Assembly: GCF_014805625.2 (NCBI RefSeq)
Contig: NW_023998454.1
Span: 4,407,105-4,471,104 of the forward strand
Direction of reading: 5' to 3'
Length of the DNA: 64,000 bases
From: Glossina fuscipes
Lineage: Eukaryota > Arthropoda > Insecta > Diptera > Glossinidae
Each line of letters starts with the position of its first letter. The stretch's first letter is position 1. Below are positions 25,615 through 34,183 of this stretch, in pieces. Position numbers and translations under genes: made by a program. The notes under the pieces were generated by a model. It did not search any database, had not been told where the DNA came from, and saw only the letters and a list, made by a program, of their open reading frames with translations.

Positions 25615-26012
25615 CCCTTTCCTATGGCTGGGGTAGCTCAGCGGCCCAGGGAAGGAAAGAAAACCGCAGGACATTTGTATTCGCAAGGACTCTTTTTATT
25701 ATTCTTAACATTACTCCTTCACTTTGGGTTATTCACATCACTCTTGAACACGACTCGCTTACTCCGACTCGCTAACTTCGACCCTCTACATTCGACTGAC
25801 TACTCTGTTCGAGAGTCTGGCTTCGACTCCCGTAACTAAAAACTAAAGCTATCCCATTCTATTCTTATTCTATTCCTACGCTATCTTAATCTACTCTTAT
25901 TCTAGTCCTATGCTACCTTTATCTATTCTATTTTATTCCTATGCTACCTTAATCCAGCAATCCCTTCCCCTCATAAGAGACAGAGAATCCGTGAGGCTAA
26001 AACGAGGGACGA
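25615..26012 (+). repeat. dispersed repeat family A, copy 2
   Basis: Begins GGCTGGGGTAGCTCAGCGGC, then CCAGGGAAGGAAAG, CGCAAGGACTC and TTTTTATTATTC. A pyrimidine-rich CTATTCTTATTC tract follows at about 25852-25960. It ends with AGAGACAGAGAATCCGTGAG, then AAAACGAGGGACGAC. Start and end blocks match the other three copies. A (TA)n run follows at about 26015-26030. Confidence 0.75.
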
Positions 26013-26208
26013 CACATATATATATATATGTATAACCGTATATAGAAAGTTCGAAATATATGAATATGAATATAGGTCTCTGTAAGTGACAGAAGCAGGC
26101 GCTTCTTTCTTATACAAAGGAAAAGGTTTATTAGACTATGCAGGAAAATTTGGCATAATATTTTTTCAAAATTTAATTAAAGATGTTTTATAAGTTTATG
26201 ATAATTAT

Positions 26209-26930
26209 TTGAGTAAAGCTAAACTTATGAAGTCTTTGACGCCCGCTGAAGAGGAAAGGCAAAAATCAGATACAATTTTCCACCTTTGTGGGAAATTTTT
26301 ATCTCTCAAAATAAGAGTAGCTGCTCATTGTCATTTGACAGGCGATTATAGAGGACCTACTCATATTAAATGCAATTCAGTATATAAAGTTGCAAAAGTT
26401 GTTCCCATATTTTTCGACAATCTTTCAGCGTACGATGTCGGTTGTTTATATGGGAACTTTTATCTGTTAAGGACAGCATAAATATTATTCAACAAAAAAA
26501 GGAATCTAAGACAATCGCTTTAGCCGAAAAAGAGTTCATGGTTCTAGTTTTTGAGATTCGCTTAAAAATTAAGATCAACATTACAAAAACTAACTGAACA
26601 CTTGTCCGATACAGATTTTATCATTACTAAATGAGACCATCACAACGACGACGAATTCAATTTGATGAAACGTAAGGACGTCCACCCTTATGATTATTTA
26701 TACTCTATTAACAGAATTAAAAAAACACAATTATCATCTCGTTCACTCAATCAAATGGTGAATGAATCCTGTTGTGTAAGTCATAATAAACATGCTAAGG
26801 AAGTGGTGAACACATTTAAATGTAGACCCTCGGAGACTATTTGCAATTATTTCTGAAAGTGAATGCTTTGTTACTATGTGATGTTTACGAAAATTTTCGA
26901 AAAGTATTGTTACGGAAATCCCAAATCCTG
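26209..26930 (+). pseudogene. Polinton-like family B DNA polymerase, N-terminal part (decayed)
   Basis: Remnant of the N-terminal half of a protein-primed-type family B DNA polymerase, the replicase of Polinton/Maverick elements and related viruses. An open frame at 26209-26481 carries AAHCHLTGDYRGPTHIKC, the Cys/His segment that precedes the exonuclease region in these enzymes, followed by VVPIFFDNLSAYDV, the exonuclease-region motif. A second frame at 26662-26856 gives NLMKRKDVHPYDYLYS and HAKEVVNTFKC. A shifted frame at about 26851-26905 gives LKVNALLLCDVYENFRK. At least two frameshifts and an in-frame stop separate these pieces. The next part of the polymerase resumes only at about 30157, after an inserted LINE, and a sizeable middle section (roughly 200 residues by family expectation) is missing. 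Confidence 0.82.
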
Positions 26931-27019
26931 TTCATTCCAGCTAAGTAATAAAATTCCTAAAGAGGGAAAAACTAAATGCACATTCGAACGAATTTAACGA
27001 ATTCAAAATAAAACTATAA
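26931..27019. other. junction zone between polymerase and LINE
   Basis: AT-rich sequence assignable to neither neighbour. The 3' boundary of the inserted LINE lies somewhere between about 26905 and 27150, and no A-rich or TAA tail is clear. Confidence 0.4.
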
Positions 27020-30000
27020 ATTAGGTACTAGTAATATGATGGTAAAAATGTGCATAAATAGAATATTTGTGAAAGCGGAGGTAGTGGAAAAAGAATATTT
27101 GAGGTAAGCAGTCGAAATAATTGCCAAAAATAAATTTAGCATCTACCACGGCACAAGCAGGAGGCACACAAGAAGATTTTGAGTCGTCGGTGTATAAAAG
27201 GTTCCACCCGTTACTCACCACTACTTGGGTTTTTTCGTAATTCGAGGTGTCTTCTTTTTTGTGCATAGACAGCGAAATGTCTAAAGAGCAGTCTTTCAAA
27301 ATCCATCGAGGTTTAACACCTCCAGGGAATGTTCAATACCTTTGCGACGCAAAGAATAGTCAATTGTAGATGATGACATTCGAATTTTCTTGACAATAAC
27401 AATCTTTCGCACGTCTTCACCGAGAATAGATTTGCTTGAATTAAGAAGCGTGGGCGCTATTGTAGCTTTTAACTCATAAAGTCTATTTTCCAAAGCTGGG
27501 AGACCAGTTTCAATTATAAGATTATTTATGGGCGTCGTCCGAAAAGCATAACAACTTGCTCTGACGGCTTGGTGATAGACCGGTTTAAGGATGTTGATAT
27601 TAGATTTGCAGCTATTGCCATAAATTATCAAAGCACAGTCAACCTTGCTTAAAACAAGCATTTTGGTGAGATAAGCAATAGTGTTAATGTGCGCGTGTTT
27701 TTGCTGAGCAACGTACTGTATGAAATTCGACTTGTTAAAATAGAATTTTTTAACCGAAGGCAATGTATGTTCCAACGATATTTCTTGGAAAACGTGAGAG
27801 TATGGAGCGTCTGCATGTTTAGTACTGGTAAGTCAATAATATGCATCAGTACATTTCCTGCATCGCATATCTGCTTTCGACAAATGCGCATTTTTTTAAA
27901 TTTTTGTATGAAAATTTTAGCCCCTGACGAGTTTGCCCATGCGGAGATCTCTCGTCCAATAGATTCGAATATATTGATTGCCTTCGTGCTATTTTTTTCT
28001 TTTGTGAAAATGAGACAATGTTCGATTCTCGGTGCACAGCAAAGAATTTTGCTAATTTCTTTGAAGGCGATTTGGATAAGCGTGACGGAAAGAGGAGAAC
28101 CTTGCGGAATTCTATTCACTAGCGGAAAGGAATCAAAGAGATTATTGTTGATTCTAACTTTAAATCGCCGATGTGACATGAATGATTTGATTTAGTTGAT
28201 GAATTTGGGTCCAACATTCCATGATTTCAAGAGTCTTAAAATAACATGAAGACCAACTCTGTCAAATGCTTTTTCGAAATCAATTGAGAGAATTGTTACG
28301 TGATTCCGTTCGGAAATTGCTTTGCTTGTAAAATAATAATTATGTAAAAGCGCGTCGATGCACCCTGTACCCCGCTTGAAACCAAATTGTTGCTTTGTAA
28401 TCAGGTTCTTGGATTCAAGAAACCAAGATGATCTAGATGCCATAATCTTCTCTAAAACCTTAGAGAGGCAAGATAAAAGAGAAATTGGGCGATAATCAGA
28501 TGCGATGGAGACATTTTCTGACTTTGGAATTGGAACAACTGTTGCCAGTTTCCACATGTAGGGTATATGGCCAGTCATAAACACCGTATTATATAGGTCC
28601 AGTAATTTCTTTTTACTAGACTTAGACATAGCACTGATCATTTGGTATGAGATGCGGTCTAGACCAGGTGTCTTCCCCTTCAAATTGGAGAGACAACTTC
28701 CAAGTTCTGAGGTAGATACGCAATTTTCCAGGAAAATGGCACATCAATCGATATTATTTGAAGGAGATATTGGAGTCCTTTTATTTTCAATGAAAGCCCT
28801 GGAGAAGTTGCTGTCAAAGGAGTATTCGCACCACGCTTTTCCAAAGCAATTAGAAATCTCATCTGCGTCAGTTAAAGTTCCATTGGGAGTGCAGATGGCA
28901 GAAATTTGGTTCAGGTTTGAAGTCCCATTAAGTCTGTTGATTTTGTTCCAGACAACTTTCATTGATGTATTTCTGTGAATTCGTCTCGAGAAAAGTTCGA
29001 AACTAAGTGCCTTTGATTTCCGTAATTCCTTCCTGAATAGAGCATTGGCCTTTTTGTGTAATAACAAGTGATTCTGATCAGGACATCTCTTAAAGCGGTG
29101 CCATAGATCCATTTTGTCTTTCCTCAATAACGAAAGCGTGTTGTGCCACCAAGAAACCCTAGCTCGTTTAAAAGAGCTGTTGGATTGAGGAATAGAGACG
29201 GCTACTCGTGCTTTAGACATAATAGCAGCATCACGCTTGCAGTTCCCGTTAGATGGTTTTGAATTCAGAAATGACCCAGCCTGTTTGGAATAATTGATCC
29301 AATCCGCTTTATCTAGGAGGAATTTGGCCTGTTTTGCTGGAGTAACAGAGGACTTTAAAAGTTTAAGATCGATTATAATTTGAAAGTGATCACTATTATA
29401 TAGATCATCAGAAATAGACCAGGAAACCAAAGGAACAAGAGATGGAGATCAACATGTTAAGTCAATATGCAAGAACCTGTGATGATTTGAAGAGTGCACT
29501 GGTTTTCCATCATTTAAAATGCAGAGATTGCTTTGAACGAAGGCCTTTTCTAAAGCAGTACCACGACTGTTGTAATTTGTTGAGCCCCAGATGGTATTCC
29601 AGCTATTAAAATCGCCGCAAATAATTAATGGGGGGAAAGTACAGAGAATAAATTGTATATGTAGAGCGAAAGCACTGTAAATTTTATTTTTAAGATTATT
29701 TGTATCGCTACGGCTTAACTTACTTTGTTTAATTGTAGTGACATGTAAACGGAGGGGTAGTGGTAGGTGAAGTTGACATATCAGAAAAGGTCGCTATAGG
29801 AATTTTGTGCGAATAATTTGTTCTTACCAGTAGAATAATCTGTTCCTAGGTGGTTGCATACACTTGAAGTGCAACGAGTGAATAATTTGAAATTGAAGGT
29901 TGATTAAGGGATGAAAAATTGGATTCATTACAATTTGTAATTTGTTGACTAGAGTTGAGAGCTGGTGATTCTGGGGGATTTAGTTTATTAGATTTTGGTA

Positions 30001-30155
30001 AACGTGTTGCTGTTTTAGTTTTTCCAATATTTGCTGTTGTTTTGGTTTTTTCAATATTATCTTTGGCGGGTAATGGAAACGGTTTCGCAATATAATTTTT
30101 GGTTGATGGTCGAACAGGCTTTTCACTGGAAGGAGTTGGAGAAAATTTAATCAAT
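27020..30155 (-). mobile_element. I-clade non-LTR retrotransposon, decayed, nested in the polymerase
   Basis: Read on the minus strand, in order. A Pro/Lys/Asn-rich ORF1-like tail (30154-29846). The late part of the endonuclease with IICGDFNSWNTIWGS near 29600 and, after a stop, SDDLYNSDHF near 29400. A long frame (29430-28744) linking endonuclease and reverse transcriptase. Reverse transcriptase (28683-28192) with TPGLDRISYQMI, YRPISLLSCLSKVLEKI, QFGFKRGTGCIDALL and the catalytic-Asp box ILSIDFEKAFDRV. A shifted frame (28179-27649) with IPQGSPLSVTLI; the YADD box expected after it is gone. A post-RT frame (27775-27296) with AVRASCYAFRTTPI. Then the RNase H start LLYTDDSKS (about 27210). Order and RNase H fit the I clade. 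Several frameshifts; not functional. The 5' edge abuts polymerase sequence at about 30155. Confidence 0.88.
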
Positions 30156-30156
30156 C

Positions 30157-30930
30157 GGACTGGTTGAAAAAATATATTGATTTAAGTAATTGTCATGGGA
30201 TGTTAGCTAAAAATTTTTTCGAATTGTTGAATAATGCTGTCTACGGCAAGACTATGGAAAATGTAGATAAAAGAAAAGATACTAAAATAGCGCGCGAATG
30301 GGAAAGTAGAAATAGAAGGTTGGGTTCGAGAGCTTTTATAGCTAAACCTAATTTTCTAAAATCACTAAAAATTTCGGAAGAAATGCTTGTAATTAAAATA
30401 AATAAGTATGTTTTGAATATAGTAAACCAATTTACATTTTTTTTACCGTTTGCGAGTTACCAAAATGGAAAATGTATAATTTTCATTATGATTACATGAA
30501 ACCCAAATATAAGAAAAATATCAATATAAATTATATGGATACTGATTGATTTATTTATGATATTAGAACAAATGAGGTATGTGATAACATTTCAGATGAC
30601 ATCAACTATCATTTTGATAGGTTTGCCTATTCCAAACAAAATAATTTCAAATTTCGATCGTTAAATAAGAAAGTTTTAGGAATGATGAAAGACGAATGTG
30701 ATGGAAAAATAATGAAGAATTCCATTGGCTTACGAGCAAAAATTAAAGGGGTAAAACAACGAAGCTGACCTTTGATGACTTTAGAAAATGGTTACTTGAG
30801 AACAAATTGTATCATGATTCCATGCACGTTTCCCCACCAAAGATACATCAGTGGTATAGACAACACATTAATAAACTAGTCTTAAGCTACTCAGACGATA
30901 AGACATTTGTAACGGTAGTGGAAAAATAAT
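30157..30930 (+). pseudogene. Polinton-like family B DNA polymerase, catalytic and C-terminal part
   Basis: The polymerase resumes exactly where the nested LINE ends. The frame reads DWLKKYIDLS, then KNFFELLNNAVYGKTMENV, a strongly conserved polymerase segment, then FIAKPNFLKSL. It is open to 30499. A shifted frame from about 30495 gives MKPKYKKN and YMDTD, the catalytic Asp box region, immediately followed by an in-frame stop (TGA). KKVLGMMKDECDGKIMKNS, then IGLRAKIKG lie at about 30668-30750. After another shift, FDDFRKWL and YRQHINKLVLSYSDDK (about 30852-30900) represent the C terminus. A second copy of this C-terminal part follows immediately. The stop beside the catalytic box and the shifts show it is dead. 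Confidence 0.85.
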
Positions 30931-31165
30931 GAAGGAATTCATTGGTTTGCGATCGCAAATGTTATCTCTAAAGATTAATAAAGATGAAAAACTCTCTATT
31001 AATGGCTTTAAAAGATGTTCATTTCAAAAAATTTTATTATGATTATACGTAAATTTTTCGATCGTCATTTGTATACACAACATATTAATAAATTATGCTT
31101 AAGTCGTTTAGATGATGGAAGAGTTATAGAAGAAAATGCTGTTAATATCTATGCAAGGGGATGAT
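30908..31165 (+). pseudogene. second, tandem copy of the polymerase C terminus
   Basis: Directly after the first C terminus, the order GKIMKEFIGLRSQMLS (about 30915-30965), KINKDEKLSINGFKR, then HLYTQHINKLCLSRLDDG and IYARG repeats the same protein region as 30690-30900, in the same orientation and with clear divergence. It ends at a TGA after IYARG (about 31160). The divergence implies either an old tandem duplication or the juxtaposition of two different polymerase genes. It retains a natural-looking C terminus, whereas copy 1 ends abruptly. Confidence 0.78.
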
Positions 31166-31339
31166 ATATGTATGTATAAATAAAACAAATTAGTTACCAA
31201 TATGCGCTTGATTAGACAATCTGCACGAATTATCGTTAGAAACTTTGACGATGTTTATTCACCGAAAAAAAAAGACTAAAAAAGTGGTCTTAATTTTAAA
31301 AACATACACATATATTCAAAATCTTTATATCAACTAAAG

Positions 31340-31762
31340 TATTGTTATCTAAATTGATTGCTCCAATAAATAAGATAAATATATGTACCTTCGTTAAAAA
31401 TTTAAAAAGTTATAAGCTACTGGCTAAAGCAACTCCACATTCAATATTAATATTCAGTGGTGTAATTTGTGACGAACAGAATACTATAGAGATATGTAAA
31501 CAGAATACCAGGAAAGATTTATGCGAAATATGCACGAAAATTCCCAAACATCTATTTTGTGATAATGAAAATGTGATATTAATGTTTAAATAAGATGAAG
31601 TGAATGTAAGACATATACAATGATCGTGTTGTCGGTGATTTGTCTTATAAACAAATTTTTGGAGATTTGTAGAGAGTATTGGAAAGATAAGTATGGATTT
31701 GTGTAGGGTGATCCAATTAGTAAAGGCGGATATCGCAAAGTTTTTAATAGTTTGACGCAATT
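31340..31762 (+). pseudogene. packaging-ATPase-like (A32/FtsK-type) fragment
   Basis: An open frame at 31342-31593 contains IFSGVICDEQN, CTKIPKHLFCDNENVILMF and, in the same alignment after a stop (31591-31593), DEVNVRHI (about 31594-31618). A shifted frame then gives NDRVVGDLSYKQIF, WKDKYGFV and GGYRKVFNSL to about 31760. The order fits the C-terminal part of the A32-like packaging ATPases carried by Polintons and large DNA viruses: Walker B area, a sensor-like K-H-L-x-x-D-N segment, then a C-terminal Y-G-F and G-x-Y-R-K-x-F tail. The Walker B acidic pair expected in FDD-type motifs reads FSGVICDE here and is probably damaged. The N-terminal Walker A half is not recognisable. The position right after the polymerase supports this assignment. 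Confidence 0.62.
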
Positions 31763-32259
31763 AAATTAGAGCAACAAAGTTGATCATTATCAGATATTAA
31801 ACTGAGACTTATCAGATTGGATGTATATTAATAACAGATAACAAAGACAGAGTATAACAAAAAAAATAAAAATAAATAAATAAATATGAATAATAAATAG
31901 TTGGTTAAAAATATTGTAAAGCCAAGAGAAGTGTTAAAAGCCAAGCTAACAAATATTAAATTAATTAAACAGAGACACTTTTAGAGTGAAAATTATAAGA
32001 AAAATGGAAACCCAAACTTATATTTGCAAGAAGACCATGAAGATAGAGGCGGATTTTAAATATCTGAACTAATGGAAGCTAAATTTCAATAAATGTGTAT
32101 ATAAATGCTTTAAAGAGAAGAGGAAATGTGTTTTATGTTAAGTGATTAGCGTTTCCATCAGAACACAACTCTTGGATTAATATGCACAGGACCTCATGAT
32201 AATAAAAATTATTCTAACCATTCTCAGAAAATTTATTTACTAACCAGACGTTAAAATAT

Positions 32260-32800
32260 TAATAACACTAACTTAGAACGGGGACTCTTCATTTCTTGCT
32301 TATTGCAAACTATTTCCATGCAATTGAACTAAGCGAAAATTATATTTGTGATCCAGTAAGTTTCGATACATATCATTCAATTCCAAATGTTGATCTAGAA
32401 AACAGAACTACAAAACAACACAACAAAGACAACTTATATCATATTGGTACTCATGAAATTACGATTCCTATTGGTCCACATGAATTTTCTGATATAGCTG
32501 ACGTAATTACCAGCAAATATCATGATGTGAATGAGAAAGGTACTGCCAATATTTAAGCGAATTATAATAATAGTACAAGCATGCATAAAGAGTACAATTG
32601 GATCGTTATTTGGTTTTATTAAGAGAATGTTACGACAAGGTATACCACATCGTTCAGATAAAACAATAGACGTTAGAAAAATTAACAATGCACTCATTGA
32701 AGGTAAGTAACATTGTAAGTGGGCCTTATATAAACAATGTATCAGCACATACTCCTCATGAGTTTTCACTTACTATTAGCCCAGGCTATAAATGTATAAT
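32260..32800 (+). pseudogene. Polinton-associated structural-protein fragment (penton-like?)
   Basis: A frame at 32296-32556 gives NYFHAIELSENYICDPVSFD, then TYHSIPNVD, HIGTHEITIPIGPHEFSDIA. This looks like the start of a protein that recurs in insect Polinton-like elements, in which a short N-terminal stretch precedes an I-P-x-G-x-x-E-x-x-D-I motif. After a stop and a shift, another frame near 32720-32790 gives GPYINNVSAHTPHEFSLTIS. The single-jelly-roll (penton/minor capsid) assignment is from memory of such elements and is uncertain; the pairing with polymerase and ATPase remnants is what supports it. Confidence 0.5.
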
Positions 32801-33115
32801 ATAATTTACAAGAGTGGGAAACTACTGAATACAGGAGGGTCACCGCTCAATATTGATGAACTTGCTATTGCTAGCGCTTACTTCAATTTTTGTATACCAC
32901 TGAAGATGCAACTTAGATTTGCTGAAGACTTTAATAAAATAAATAAATACGTATTGATTTTGCTATGGTCTACAGATGATAAACAAGCTCTTATAATCTC
33001 CTTAGCAAATGAGCAAATTAAATTGAATGTTATTATACATGGAAGATGCCATATGTTCAACTTGCTGATGCTTACAAATAAGAAGGGTTTAAAAAAACGT
33101 CTACTATTTTAGTTT
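32790..33115 (+). pseudogene. Polinton-associated capsid-like fragment (major-capsid-like?)
   Basis: An open frame at 32792-33112 begins MYNIIYKSGKLLNTGG and includes YFNFCIPLKMQLRFAEDF, then KYVLILLWSTDD and a worn tail in which another frame reads KMPYVQLADAY. The C-I-P-L-K and F-A-E-D-F segments are what I associate with a capsid-type protein of insect Polinton-like elements; I cannot confirm it without a search. The frame stops early compared with the several hundred residues expected. It lies in the same orientation and order as the polymerase and ATPase remnants, at the downstream end of the recognisable element. Confidence 0.5.
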
Positions 33116-33119
33116 GTCC

Positions 33120-34147
33120 GACAAATTGTGAATTATCGATATATATATTTCCTAAACTCAACTTTTCTATCATTCATCTTTGTTAACTTTGTTTATTATT
33201 TCGTAAGGTCTTTACTAAACCAAACGAAAAAAATTGCGCACTCTTACTCTTCCTTTTACGAAAAAGAACTGGTTACAGTGTCACTTTTCTAAGCACAGAC
33301 GTCTGACTGAGAGAAGGAAACCTTACTCACTCCTGGAAGATAATTCAACACGCAGCGCAGTATTATTGTGGAGCAAAAAGATTATGAGTGGAAAGTAGTA
33401 GGCAACTAGGAAATCAGTAGAATTCAAAGAATTATTTTTTAAAATAATGGGACTAAAGAACTTATTTTTCTTCGCGATTTACGTATTACTTCAGTTAATT
33501 CAGAAATTGTCTATTTTGTTAAATATAACAGCTTTTAAATATTTGTTTTACTCTATCTTACACACAAACGTTTCCACGAACTACTTCACTTCTCACCACT
33601 TTTAATCACTAAAGAGAATCTAAGTAGCTAGAATGTTCACTTTTCATAATATTTCCTCAATAGAATGTCATTGAAAACACAAAACCACTACTGAAGTGAA
33701 GATAGCCTCCCAAGATAATCCACATTTTTACGGTTGGTGTCTTCGCTAAGAATGTTTTTGCTAAGTTACAATTTATTGCAAACCTGAACATATAAAACAT
33801 ACTAACTCGCTGATTACGAACGCAAAACCAAAAATGCTTAGATATTGCTAGTAAATCTCATGCAAAAGTACGTTACAAATACTGAAAGGATGCAATGTTA
33901 AAATCGTGTTATAACCACTTTTAGACTACAGTTTTTTGACATGTCTTAAAGGACGCTAAAACCTATCAGAAAAACCTAATTTCATTATCCTGGTATGGGG
34001 ACATCACCCCGAAATTCGCCAACAACCGTCTCTCTTATTTCTTATTTCATTTATGCTTGTATTTCTATTTTTGTTTAGTTTTTCTAATGATTCTGTAGTG
34101 TTCAATTATCAATTGCGTTAGCTTGGGCGCGAACCCAAGAGTGAAGA
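33120..34147. other. intergenic, no recognised gene
   Basis: AT-rich. Any terminal inverted repeat of the upstream Polinton-like remnant could lie here but none was recognised. Confidence 0.4.
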
Positions 34148-34183
34148 TAGCCCACATTTTTGTCTTTGCTAAAATGTGGGCTA
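34148..34183. repeat. perfect 13-bp inverted repeat with 10-nt loop
   Basis: TAGCCCACATTTT (34148-34160) pairs with AAAATGTGGGCTA (34171-34183) across TGTCTTTGCT. No neighbouring gene gives it a role; it may be a fragment of a foldback element. Confidence 0.6.

Noticed and set aside
27689..28195. 168-codon plus-strand frame
   Set aside because: Antisense shadow of the I-clade LINE reverse transcriptase; the minus-strand reading carries the RT motifs.
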